From: Pedobacter quisquiliarum
Lineage (GTDB): Bacteria > Bacteroidota > Bacteroidia > Sphingobacteriales > Sphingobacteriaceae
Assembly (NCBI RefSeq): GCF_014642175.1
Contig: NZ_BMIL01000010.1
Location: 1 to 64,000, forward strand
Direction: 5' to 3'
DNA: 64,000 nt
Shown: positions 9,133 to 18,320 of the stretch, one piece after another
Numbering within the stretch: position 1 is the stretch's first letter
Layout: each line of letters opens with the position of its first letter
Made by a program: the position numbers and the translations under genes
Notes under the pieces: model-generated
What the model saw: the letters and a program-made list of their open reading frames with translations, nothing else
The model's database searches: none
What the model was told of the DNA's origin: nothing

Positions 9133-12100
9133 ATGAAAAGGTTAAAACATCTTTGCTTTTTATGCCTTTTTGCAGTGTCTGCAAAAAGTGTAGCCCAACA
9201 AAGTCCTTGTAGTCCGGTCGGCTCGGCCCCGACTGGCAGTCAGAATTACATCATCTCAAATGTGATTAAAAAGGCTAATGTTACCGGCGTGTCTCAAATC
9301 GGTTCACTTACCAATTGTGAACTTAATCAGACCATTCAGTATTTTGATGGATTAGGAAGGCCGTCTCAAACCATACAGGTTAAAGCAAGTCCCCTTGGCA
9401 GGGACATCATAGTACCTGTTGCTTATGATGCTTTTGGGAGAGAGGCCATCAAGTATGAACCTTATGCTGATCCCGGTACCGCTAATGGGAGTTTTCGCAC
9501 TGCAGCGATTACCAACCAGCGTGATTTCTACAGGGAAGGCACAGCGCCTGCTTCCATCCAATGGACCAATGCTCCTTTTAGTAGAAGTGTAATCGAAGCC
9601 TCACCACTGAACAGGGTGTTAGAACAAGGTTTTCCAGGGCTAGACTGGCAGCCTAGTTCCAGCAGAACAGAGCTAACAGGTCGAACTGTAGTTTCGGAGT
9701 ATTTGGTGAACGACACACTCGATGTACCATATATCCGGCTAACTGCAACGGGGGCAATCGCTACTGATTTTTATCCCGGAGGTAAGCTCTTCAAGACCAT
9801 TACCAAAAATGAAAACTGGACATCAGGCAAGATAAATACTACTGAGGAGTACAAAGACTTTGAGGGTAGAGTAATCTTGAAGAAGATTTGGCAAACCAAT
9901 ACAGTGTTCTTAAGTACTTTTTATGTTTACGATGACTTGGGAAATCTACGATGTGTTGTGCCCCCATTTCCTGGGGCTACATCGATCATTACTTTAAATG
10001 AAAATGATGATCTGGTAAAAAAGTACTGTTATGTATATAAATATGATGATCGAAATAGGTTAACAGAAAAACGTCTTCCTGGCAAAGAATGGGAGTATAT
10101 TATCTACAACAAACTCGATCAGGTTGTTTTAACCCAGGATGGAAATCAGCGTCCGCAGAGGCATTGGTCCTTTACTAAATATGACCCCCTTGGAAGAGTT
10201 GCTGCAACAGGTATTTACCGGCATGGAACCGTTGCAACGCGGGAGAGTTTGCAGGCTACGGTAAACAACCAAACAGGTGTATTATGGGAAACCTGGGCAG
10301 GGAGTGGCTACACCTTAAATATTTTTCCACAAACACCATACTTCTTCCATCAGATATTTAAGTATGATGACTACGACATGCCGCTACCGCCTGCTTATGT
10401 TTTGCCTGTAAATCGAAAGCCCAAGGGTTTGCTTACTGCCACATTGACTTTTGTTGATGGAACAGCGCAATACCTGGCAAGCATAAACTATTATGATGAC
10501 TATGGTCGATTGATCAAGAACTTCAAACAGCATTACGCGTCTTCTGTTGTTGACGTCGGCAATTATGATGAAACGACAAACACTTATAAGTTTGCAGGAG
10601 AACTTGAAACAAGCACCAGAGTTCACCGCAAAACTAGCGCTTCAAACCTTACCATTGCTACTGCCTATGACTATGATGCATGGAGCAGACAAATAAGAAC
10701 CAGGAAAAAGATCAATACTGAAGCAGAGGTTGTACTGGCTGAAAATCTGTATAATGAGGTCGGTAGTGGTGTAAAAGAAAAGCAGCTATATAATGGCTTG
10801 CAAAAAACGACTTACATTCATGGTCAGAGAGGCTGGCTCAGGGAAATGCGGTCCAAGGAATTTACTGAAATGCTGATGTATGGAGATAGTGCTGGAGGAA
10901 ACAGAAATTTCAATGGTAATATCTCTTATCAAAAGTGGGGGTATAGCAACACCATTACGCCTAATATATATACTTACACCTATGATGGCTTAGATCGGTT
11001 GACTAAAGGAAGTAGCAATCCTGGATCAACAAACATCAGCGAAACGGTAACCTATGACAGCATGGGTAATATTCTCACCATGAACAGAAACGGTACCACG
11101 GGTACTTACAACTATTCTGGAAACCAGCTCACTAGGATCACTGGCTTTGAAACCCGCCCTTACCAATATTATTATGATGCTGAGGGTAACATGACCAAGA
11201 ATGGAAGAAATCTGGACTCTTTGACTTACAATGCCTTAAATCTTCCAAAATCGGTGACACGGGCAGGGACTACGGTAAACTACCTGTATGCCATGGATGG
11301 GACAAAACTAAAGAAAACCAGTACAATTGGTGGTGCAACTGTTACCACGCATTATGTAGATGGGATCCAATATAATGGCAATAATATTGAATTCATCCAG
11401 ACCGAGGAAGGTATTGCAAGAAGAAACACCAGTAGCTACAGCTATGAATTCAACTTGAAAGATCATTTAGGAAACGTAAGAGTATCATTCTTCAAAAATC
11501 CAGTAACAAATGCGCTTGAAATACTTCAAAAAGATGAATACTTTTCATTTGGAAAAAGAGTTGTTGTAATTCCTGGGCCAAATAAATACCTTTATAATGG
11601 TAAGGAAATTCAGGACGAATCTGAGACATACGATTACGGTGCACGATACTATGACCCGGTGATTGCCAGGTGGACAAGCATTGATCCGCTAGCGGAAAAA
11701 ATGCGAAGACATTCGCCTTATAACTATGCCATAAATAATCCAATAAGGTTTATAGACCCTGATGGTAGGTATTCAACTGAAGCATGGATGAAAAATAATC
11801 TCATTAGCGATAGTGATTTAACTAACGCTTATAAAGCTCCAGAAGACGAAGAATCGCAGGAAGAGGAGGAGATTGGACCAGGACCAAAGGTAAAGACAAC
11901 CAATAATAAGGGATCTAACGCTGCCAACAAGGGAGGAGTGTTAGATAATGCCTGGGATTGGGTGGTAGCTAATAAAGATAATTTGATAGCTACCGGCGGT
12001 GCTTTAGCAAATGGTTACGCAGGTGTTACCGAAATTGCAGGCGGTTCGGCGTTAGTGGCAGCACCTACGGGTGTATCTCAAGTTGCGGGAGCATATTTAA

Positions 12101-12393
12101 TAGCTGATGGATCAACAAGGGTTGCAACAGCCGCAGTAAATATTTATGGAATATGGTCTGGCAATCAAAGTGCTAAGAATGCTCCTCATAACGCTTTAGG
12201 TTTAGCAAGTATGGCTGTAACTTCCAATCAAAAGGCTCAACAATTATTTCAATTAGGAGGTGATTTTGGCTTATCAAGACAAAACCTCATTAAGCTAGCA
12301 AATAGTGGCTTTACTAATATTCTTTCTGCTGGGCAGGGTGCTTGGCAGGTAATCCGACCTTATAAAGATGCTTATACTAATTTTAAAAAATAA
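9133..12393 (+). CDS. Rhs core polymorphic toxin 1 (DUF6443 N-terminus, hydrophobic tail)
   Basis: The ATG at 9133 gives a clean Sec signal peptide (MKRLKHLCFLCLFAVSAKSVAQ). Next come a DUF6443-like region (IQYFDGLGRPSQTI, YDAFGREAIKYEPYADP), many YD repeats (YDDLGNLRC, YDPLGRVAATG, YDGLDRLTKGS, YDSMGNI), and the Rhs core (KDHLGNVRVSFF, YDYGARYYDPVIARWTSIDP, ending DPDGR at 11755-11769). The core normally marks where the variable tail is cut off. The tail (about residues 880-1086) is acidic, then Gly/Ala-rich and hydrophobic; it matches no catalytic family I know and may act on membranes or be a pre-toxin segment. Length 1086 aa. Its stop overlaps the start of the next small gene. Nucleotides 9658-11769 are a collinear copy of 14227-16338. 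Confidence 0.9.
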   Translation: MKRLKHLCFLCLFAVSAKSVAQQSPCSPVGSAPTGSQNYIISNVIKKANVTGVSQIGSLTNCELNQTIQYFDGLGRPSQTIQVKASPLGRDIIVPVAYDAFGREAIKYEPYADPGTANGSFRTAAITNQRDFYREGTAPASIQWTNAPFSRSVIEASPLNRVLEQGFPGLDWQPSSSRTELTGRTVVSEYLVNDTLDVPYIRLTATGAIATDFYPGGKLFKTITKNENWTSGKINTTEEYKDFEGRVILKKIWQTNTVFLSTFYVYDDLGNLRCVVPPFPGATSIITLNENDDLVKKYCYVYKYDDRNRLTEKRLPGKEWEYIIYNKLDQVVLTQDGNQRPQRHWSFTKYDPLGRVAATGIYRHGTVATRESLQATVNNQTGVLWETWAGSGYTLNIFPQTPYFFHQIFKYDDYDMPLPPAYVLPVNRKPKGLLTATLTFVDGTAQYLASINYYDDYGRLIKNFKQHYASSVVDVGNYDETTNTYKFAGELETSTRVHRKTSASNLTIATAYDYDAWSRQIRTRKKINTEAEVVLAENLYNEVGSGVKEKQLYNGLQKTTYIHGQRGWLREMRSKEFTEMLMYGDSAGGNRNFNGNISYQKWGYSNTITPNIYTYTYDGLDRLTKGSSNPGSTNISETVTYDSMGNILTMNRNGTTGTYNYSGNQLTRITGFETRPYQYYYDAEGNMTKNGRNLDSLTYNALNLPKSVTRAGTTVNYLYAMDGTKLKKTSTIGGATVTTHYVDGIQYNGNNIEFIQTEEGIARRNTSSYSYEFNLKDHLGNVRVSFFKNPVTNALEILQKDEYFSFGKRVVVIPGPNKYLYNGKEIQDESETYDYGARYYDPVIARWTSIDPLAEKMRRHSPYNYAINNPIRFIDPDGRYSTEAWMKNNLISDSDLTNAYKAPEDEESQEEEEIGPGPKVKTTNNKGSNAANKGGVLDNAWDWVVANKDNLIATGGALANGYAGVTEIAGGSALVAAPTGVSQVAGAYLIADGSTRVATAAVNIYGIWSGNQSAKNAPHNALGLASMAVTSNQKAQQLFQLGGDFGLSRQNLIKLANSGFTNILSAGQGAWQVIRPYKDAYTNFKK

Positions 12394-12602
12394 TGGATTT
12401 ATTTAGAATGTTATTAGTTGTCCTTTTTTACTGTTTAATAATAATATTCTACTGGTACAGTAAGGGCAGATTTACTGTTAAAGATGAAATGAAAGAGCGA
12501 TATGCTGAATGGGTAAATAAATATGGCACAAAAGCCTCAAAAGCATGTTTGAAGCTGCTAATTATATATACAGTTTTATTAATTTCCCAATTAATTTTCT
12601 AA
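12393..12602 (+). CDS. Small two-helix membrane protein, candidate immunity to Rhs 1
   Basis: The start overlaps the Rhs 1 stop by one base (TAATG), so translation is coupled. The 69-aa product has two predicted membrane helices (about residues 4-21 and 52-68) around a charged loop (VKDEMKERYAEWVNKYG). Position directly after a toxin tail is where polymorphic-toxin loci keep the immunity gene. A membrane-embedded immunity protein would fit a membrane-active tail. No family was recognised, and the role rests on position alone. Confidence 0.6.
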   Translation: MDLFRMLLVVLFYCLIIIFYWYSKGRFTVKDEMKERYAEWVNKYGTKASKACLKLLIIYTVLLISQLIF

Positions 12603-13184
12603 TCACGAAGCACCCCACAGCATCCACATGAATTTTTTAAGCAGGTCAGTCGTATCATTCATTAAGATTGATCTGCTTTTAGAAGTTTCAATTTTTAATT
12701 GTGGAAGTACTTTAAACAAATCTTCATCAGGTATAAATTGTATATAAATATTCTTCATAGAGCACTCAGAGGTAATTACTATATAATTACCCCAAGTTGA
12801 TAATTCATTAACTAATTCAGGAGTTAAAGGCTCGTTGCCTCTAACGGCCTTGCTACCAGTGTTAAGTAGAAGTATCAAATCTTGTGTTTTGAATTCTGCC
12901 GGTTTACCATCTATGCTAATGGACAAAACCCCATTTGTTATTGTAGCTATTTCAAGCCTCTTGAAGAAAAAGAAAGGTAGGCTCAAAAGGATGAATGCCA
13001 TTATTAGCAAACAACTTAAAGCTATTAAATGACCCACTATATTCGATATTATTTTATTATCAAACCAGGATAGAGTAAAAGCTATTAATAGGATTACACA
13101 TGAAATTATAAGACATAAGTTCTGATAAGGCTTAATTTTTCCTAATATTAAAGGATGTATAAGTGTAAGGCTTTTATGATTCAT
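12603..13184 (-). CDS. Hypothetical membrane protein, convergent with Rhs locus 1
   Basis: This 193-aa protein has two predicted membrane helices (about residues 22-40 and 49-73, separated by a short loop) and then a soluble domain of about 115 residues with no motif I recognise. The layout resembles small bacterial PH-like or STM3941-type membrane proteins that appear near toxin loci, but I cannot assign it. Its stop codon directly abuts the stop of the immunity candidate (12602/12603), with no room for a terminator. Its ATG is at 13184. It could be a spare immunity protein or an unrelated cargo gene. Confidence 0.55.
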   Translation of the reverse strand: MNHKSLTLIHPLILGKIKPYQNLCLIISCVILLIAFTLSWFDNKIISNIVGHLIALSCLLIMAFILLSLPFFFFKRLEIATITNGVLSISIDGKPAEFKTQDLILLLNTGSKAVRGNEPLTPELVNELSTWGNYIVITSECSMKNIYIQFIPDEDLFKVLPQLKIETSKSRSILMNDTTDLLKKFMWMLWGAS

Positions 13185-13217
13185 AAACGAAAATATTTAA
13201 TCCAATCAAATATATAA

Positions 13218-13530
13218 TTATATGTCAAGCCTTGTCTCTAAAACCATCAAGTGAATACATGGTACGATTTTATCTTATTCAAGCGGCTTTGAAATAGTAA
13301 TTATTTTATCTAGGATGGCATGGTCTACTCTATATTTGTTTAACCTACAATGTAATCGAGCGAAATATCTAAAACCTCAGAGATGTTAGCGATTAACAGA
13401 ACGCAAAAGCCTTCCCGTGCGTACCTTCCCAGTACATTTAAGTGAATATCGCCCATTTCGTTAGCTAGCTTTGTAATATCTCAAATTCTTTTCGAATATT
13501 GATCCAACAAGTTCCAGGACTGATATCTGC
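13218..13530 (-). pseudogene. Degenerate XRE-family (Cro/CI) regulator
   Basis: On the minus strand one frame gives ITKLANEMGDIHLNVLGRYA, followed by VLLIANISEVLDISLDYIVG. This matches the second half of an HTH_3 domain and the usual LDYLVG exit of Bacteroidota XRE regulators. It is stopped by TAA (13340-13342). After a frame change the typical C-terminus follows: DHAILDKIITISKPLE, a stop, DKIVPCIHLMVLETRLDI, then the native-looking stop at 13218-13220. The first helices (before about 13500) are too damaged to read. This is a dead regulator within the unstable part of the Rhs island. Confidence 0.7.
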
Positions 13531-13671
13531 CGTCTTTGTGTCTTAAAGCGTTAGTATTATGACAAAGAAAATAACCTTATTAGAAGTAGAAAAATTACAA
13601 ATTTTGTTAGATATAACACACCTTTCAATTTGCACCTCGCTCTTCGTATAAGCCTTTTTATGAGTGTTGAA
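13531..13671. other. Short intergenic stretch, nothing recognised
   Basis: AT-rich sequence between the XRE relic and the small minus-strand reading frame. A 31-codon plus-strand reading frame from 13559 has no recognisable product and is probably chance. Confidence 0.35.
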
Positions 13672-13938
13672 TTATCCAACGCAATCTAAAATGTTCCAAA
13701 AAGATTGGAAAGAAATAAAATAATGGTTAAATACTTGCAATTTGTAGTCGGTAAATAACAGTGCACATAAAATGGCAATCAGGAGTGGTTCTTCGCCAAT
13801 TTTGATGCAATTTCCCTCTGTTAACCATGATGATAAGTCGCTCATAATCAGTACAATAACTTCTCGGAATCCTTGTTTATCTTTGTTTTTTAAGTATCTT
13901 AAAGCATTGATAATCAGATACTTTAACAGTGAATTCAA
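13672..13938 (-). CDS. Doubtful small hypothetical protein (88 aa)
   Basis: An open frame on the minus strand encodes a mostly helical, moderately hydrophobic 88-aa sequence (MNSLLKYLIINALRYLKNKD at its start). No family was recognised. It overlaps the start of the ISL3 transposase fragment by about 10 bp on the opposite strand and lies among relics, so it may be a truncated remainder of a longer gene or a chance frame. There is no ribosome-binding or neighbour support. Confidence 0.25.
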   Translation of the reverse strand: MNSLLKYLIINALRYLKNKDKQGFREVIVLIMSDLSSWLTEGNCIKIGEEPLLIAILCALLFTDYKLQVFNHYFISFQSFWNILDCVG

Positions 13939-14226
13939 GCATTACGTCTAAGTCAAATTTTATATCTTCATTCTATGCGAACCAGAAAACTAAAATATAT
14001 AGGTGGGAAATTAGTGGTACAACAATCCGGTTATTTGCAAGGAGAGTGGAGAAAAGTTCTCATTGTCCTAGCTGTCGGAAAAGCAGCCGCAGTGTACGCT
14101 CTTTCTATTTGAGAACCCTTGCGGATCTGCCGGTCGCAGCAAATGCTGTTCTCATTATTCTTAAAACACGTCGCTTTGCGTGTAAAAATCCTCGTTGCGA
14201 AAAGCAAATATTCTCAGAACGGTGCA
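13929..14226 (+). pseudogene. ISL3-family transposase N-terminal stub
   Basis: The frame starting at 13929 reads into a classic ISL3 N-terminus. It has a zinc-binding pair (CPSC near residue 46, then CKNPRCEKQIFSER near residue 87) separated by YLRTLADLPVAANAVLI, the family's 'RTLADLP' signature. After FSER the sequence switches directly to rhs DNA. The DDE catalytic domain and the right end of the element are gone. The junction lies at about 14221-14227. The stub sits exactly where the 5' half of the second rhs gene should be, so an insertion followed by deletion probably decapitated that gene. Confidence 0.8.
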
Positions 14227-16992
14227 TCCAGTAGAACAGAGTTAACTGGTCGAACTGTAGTTTCGGAGTATTTGGTTAATGACACACTTGATGTACCATA
14301 TATCCGGCTAACTGCAACGGGGGCAATCGCTACTGATTTTTATCCTGGAGGTAAGCTGTTTAAGACCATTACCAAAAATGAAAACTGGACATCAGGAAAG
14401 ATGAATACCATAGAGGAGTACAAGGACTTTGAGGGTAGAGTAATCTTGAAGAAGATTTGGCAAACCAATACAGTGTTCTTAAGTACTTTTTATGTTTACG
14501 ATGACTTGGGAAATCTACGATGTGTTGTTCCCCCATTTCCTGGGGCTACATCGATCATTACTTTAAATGAAAATGATGATCTGGTAAAAAGGTACTGTTA
14601 TGTATATAAATATGATGATCGAAATAGGTTAACAGAAAAACGTCTTCCTGGCAAAGAATGGGAGTATATTATCTACAACAAACTCGATCAGGTTGTTTTA
14701 ACCCAGGATGGAAATCAGCGTCCGCAGAGGCATTGGTCCTTTACTAAATATGACCCCCTTGGAAGAGTTGCTGCAACAGGTATTTACCGCCATGGAACCG
14801 TTGCAACGCGGGAGAGTTTGCAGGCTACGGTAAACAACCAAACAGGTGTATTATGGGAAACCTGGGCAGGGAGTGGCTACACCTTAAATACCTTTCCACA
14901 AACACCATACTTCTTCCATCAGATATTTAAGTATGATGACTACGACATGCCGCTACCGCCTGCTTATGTTTTGCCTGTAAATCGAAAGCCCAAGGGTTTG
15001 CTTACTGCCACATTGACTTTTGTTGATGGAACAGCGCAATACCTGGCAAGCATAAACTATTATGATGACTATGGTCGATTGATCAAGAACTTCAAACAGC
15101 ATTACGCGTCTTCTGCTGTTGACGTCGGCAATTATGATGAAACGACAAACACTTATAAGTTTGCAGGAGAACTTGAAACAAGCACCAGAGTTCACCGCAA
15201 AACTAGCGCTTCAAACCTTACCATTGCTACTGCCTATGACTATGATGCATGGAGCAGACAAATAAGAACCAGGAAAAAGATCAATACTGAAGCAGAGGTT
15301 GTACTGGCTGAAAATTTGTATAATGAGGTCGGTAGTGGTGTAAAAGAAAAGCAGCTATATAATGGCTTGCAAAAAACGACTTACATTCATGGTCAAAGAG
15401 GCTGGCTCAGGGAGATGCGATCGAAGGAATTTACTGAAATGCTGATGTATGGAGATAGTGCAGGAGGAAACAGAAATTTCAATGGTAACATCTCTTATCA
15501 AAAGTGGGGGTATAGCAACACCATTACACCTAATGTATACACTTACACTTACGATGGCTTAGATCGGTTGACGAAAGGAAGTAGCAATCCTGGTTCAACA
15601 AACATCAGCGAAACTGTAACCTATGACAGTATGGGTAATATTCTCACCATGAACAGGAACGGTACAACGGGTACTTACACCTATTCTGGAAACCGACTAA
15701 ACAGGATTACGGGCTTTGAAACCCGGCCTTACCAATACTACTATGATGCTAATGGCAACATGACGAAGAATGGAAGAAATCTTGACTCTTTAACATACAA
15801 TGCCTTAAACCTTCCAAAAGCGGTGACTCGGGCAGGGACTACGGTAAGCTACCTATACGCAATGGACGGCACCAAGCTGAAGAAAACAAGTGTAATTGGT
15901 GGTGCAACCGTTACCACGTATTATGTAGATGGAATTCAGTAAAATGGTAATAGTATCGAGTTCATTCAGACCGAGGAAGGTATTGCAAGAAGAAACACCA
16001 GTACCTACAGTTATGAATTTAACTTGAAAGACCATCTAGGAAACGTAAGAGTATCATTCTTTAAGAATCCAGTATCGAACGCGCTTGAAGTGATCCAAAA
16101 AGATGAATACTTTGCTTTTGGAAAAAGAGTTGTTGTAACTCCTGGAACAAATAAATATCTTTATAATGGTAAAGAGCTTCAGGGAGAATCGGAAACGTTT
16201 GATTACGGAGCAAGATTCTATGACCCGGTGATTGCCAGGTGGACAAGCGTTGATCCGCTAGCCGAACTTGAAAGACTAAGGTCGCCGTATAACTATGGAG
16301 TAAATAACCCAATAAGGTTTATAGACCCTGATGGTAGGGCAGTTGATGATATTCACGGAGGTGTCCGGCTTACTGGTGAGGATGCTAAAGCTTTATTTGG
16401 ACAAATAAAAGCGTCTAATTCTTCTTCTGATCAAGATGAACAAGGGGAAGAGGAAGAAGATGAACAGGGGCCTGGGCTGGGAGGAAAAAATGCTTCCGTT
16501 GCTAAAAAGGGGGGTAGTCCTTGGGACTGGAATCATATATACGATAAAGCTGCACAAAAGCGGGTCAGCAGTTTATTAGAGGGTGACATCTTAGGCTATT
16601 TGGATTATGGCGATGCACCAGTCTTTGGTGGGTTTGGCTTGGGCAAGGCAACTTCTATGATTAATGGAGTTAGAGTAGCTTTAAATGGATCAAAAAGTGC
16701 CGCGCCTGCATTATATACTGTATATAGAGCGGTTACTCAAAATGGATCTGTGTATTGGGGTATGACGAAAGACTTTGTTCGGCGGGCGGCGCAGCATGGT
16801 GATAGATTTACAGATATAGCGGAGGTTCACGTAGGAATTCCGACAAAGGGTGCTGCCAGGGGTATTGAGCAACTAATGATTGATAAAGCTGGAGGTATAA
16901 AGAACCTTGAAAACTCAATAAATAGTATAGCTACGAAGAACCCTCAAATACTGCATTATTACCGAGAGGCAACTAAATTTTTGAGTAAGTAA
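14227..16992 (+). pseudogene. Broken Rhs gene 2 with intact GIY-YIG nuclease tail
   Basis: This is a 5'-truncated copy of the Rhs gene: no signal peptide and no DUF6443 region. It begins at TELTGRTVVSEY and runs in one frame through the YD repeats. A single change (TAT to TAA, 15940-15942) then stops it just before the core; the same frame continues through KDHLGNVRVSFF, YDYGARFYDPVIARWTSVDP and DPDGR (16324-16338). The tail (16339-16989) ends in a GIY-YIG/URI-type nuclease domain: TVYRAV, VYWGMT, RRAAQHGDRF, then IEQLMID and NSINSI, retaining the Tyr, Gly, Arg, Glu and Asn positions. Nothing in the tail is damaged. It is best read as an orphan toxin cassette that can be expressed only after recombination or from an internal start. 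Confidence 0.85.
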
Positions 16993-16997
16993 GAAAA

Positions 16998-17600
16998 ATG
17001 GCGAGAGTAAAAGTTAAAAGCGGTGATATTTATCAGATCGTTTTGCCTAATGATCTAGGATTTGCATATGCAAAATGTATTAATTTATTGGAGATAAACC
17101 CTGATGCTCGCTATCCCATTTTGATTAGAGTGTATAATTATAGATCAGCTCTCCCACAGCCTCTAAAAAAGTTTATTGCTAAAGAATTAATCTTGTGTCC
17201 ACTATTAATTGCAGGAATATTGCCGTCAATTAATAGTGGCACCTGGAAGCTTGTAGGTAATACGCCGCTCCAAGAAGAAGATATTGTTATACCTCATTAT
17301 AAGAGAGGAGAGCCTGATGAAGATCCTATAGAATGGTTTTGTGTATTTAATGCTGACATATCTAAAAAGATAAAATCAGAATTTGAAAATGTGAAACATT
17401 TAGAAACTATTGGTGCTACCGGATCAGCATTAGTGGGAACTAAAATAGCAATGGCCTTGCTTCTGGATGAAGGAAAAAGAGTTGAAGATTACTTCAAATT
17501 GGATGAGTATTTCGAAAAGGAATATTATAAACAAGTGACTACAATACCAGCCTATTATAAGCAGCCTGAAATTATGCGAGGAAAAGCAATAGAAAGCTAA
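16998..17600 (+). CDS. Imm26-like immunity protein
   Basis: This gene begins 5 bp after the GIY-YIG tail. The 200-aa cytosolic protein opens with VKVKSGDIYQIVLPNDLGFA, which resembles the start of immunity protein family Imm26 (a basic 'K-x-GD-x-F-x-I-P-L' strand and an aromatic turn). The rest is alpha/beta with no membrane helix, as expected for an antidote to a cytoplasmic nuclease. It appears intact although the toxin gene before it is broken, which suggests it still protects against kin carrying the same tail. The family call rests on remembered N-terminal pattern and position, so a profile search is needed to confirm it. Confidence 0.6.
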   Translation: MARVKVKSGDIYQIVLPNDLGFAYAKCINLLEINPDARYPILIRVYNYRSALPQPLKKFIAKELILCPLLIAGILPSINSGTWKLVGNTPLQEEDIVIPHYKRGEPDEDPIEWFCVFNADISKKIKSEFENVKHLETIGATGSALVGTKIAMALLLDEGKRVEDYFKLDEYFEKEYYKQVTTIPAYYKQPEIMRGKAIES

Positions 17601-17605
17601 AATCA

Positions 17606-17857
17606 GTGAAAAACCTAACTGTAAGAATACTCTTAAATGAAGCATCAGGTATAAATCTTAACCTTCGGCATACATTGGTTGATACATTAGAAGAAAGGGA
17701 GATTGGAGAAGTGTGGGATGAATGCATAGGAGAAAAGTATATGGAAGTGAATGTCTATGTTAAACCATCGAAGAGGATTGAGAAAGAAATAAAAGCAATT
17801 CTTGAATCACTGGGATTGCTTGAAGGAAGTGAGCTAATTTACACTGATATTCCTTAG
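17606..17857 (+). CDS. Small acidic companion protein of the Imm26-like gene
   Basis: This 83-aa protein starts at GTG (17606), 5 bp after the preceding stop, so it belongs to the same cassette. The pattern (LVDTLEEREIGEVWDECIGE, MEVNVYV, then an amphipathic helix and LLEGSELIYT) looks like a small alpha/beta sandwich seen in other immunity-associated proteins. No named family was recognised. It could be a second immunity protein or a partner of the Imm26-like protein. Confidence 0.55.
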   Translation: MKNLTVRILLNEASGINLNLRHTLVDTLEEREIGEVWDECIGEKYMEVNVYVKPSKRIEKEIKAILESLGLLEGSELIYTDIP

Positions 17858-17988
17858 TTTAAGTACTAGTATTTTGAGCATTGGTTGTTAAATCTTGTGC
17901 AAATCCGAGGACAGCTAACGGGAGGGATTCCGCAGAGGGTTTTTCCCAAATCATGTCAATAGTTTAACTTTAAACTATCGACATAAAC

Positions 17989-18320
17989 ATGGCAACACAA
18001 GAAGATTTTGATTTCGAAAACTTCAAAAAGAAAGATATAGCGGGCTTATATGCCGGCAAGAAAATGACGGGTACGGACGGAGTACTGGCGTCAATGATAA
18101 AACACTTTCTGGAATCAATGATGGACCGGCGAGCTGGAGCGCCACATTGCTGAAAGTAAACCAGCTGGTCAGCCTAACCGTAAGAACGGCAAAAGTAAGA
18201 AGACGGTTCGCAGCTTAAGTTACGGATAGTTTGAGCTGGAAACCGGTCGTGATCGCCTTGGCATTTTTGACCCCAAAGTTGCACCTAAGCGCCACGACTG
18301 GTCATTACAGAAGCACTGGA
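17989..18320 (+). pseudogene. IS256-family transposase N-terminal relic
   Basis: ATG at 17989 opens MATQEDFDFENFKKKDIAGL, then YAGKKMTGTDGVL and MIKHFLESMMD, the N-terminus of a Bacteroidota IS256 transposase. One extra C at about 18127 shifts the frame; the next frame carries HIAESKPAGQPNRKNGKSKK, a TAG stop, then FELETGRDRLGIFDPKVAPK. Similarity ends near 18320, well before the DDE residues. The 17860-17988 stretch probably contains its left end. It is a dead insertion between the toxin island and the secretion operon. Confidence 0.8.

Noticed and set aside
14119..15942. 607-aa open frame running from transposase into rhs sequence as a single gene
   Set aside because: Its first part is the ISL3 sequence in the wrong frame and has no signal peptide or start signal. 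The true picture is a truncated rhs fused by chance to an IS stub, ending at a nonsense codon.
16024..16992. 322-aa gene starting inside the Rhs core
   Set aside because: The start would be TTG within KDHLGN, in the same frame as the rhs part before the stop codon. It is the rest of the broken gene, although internal translation cannot be excluded.
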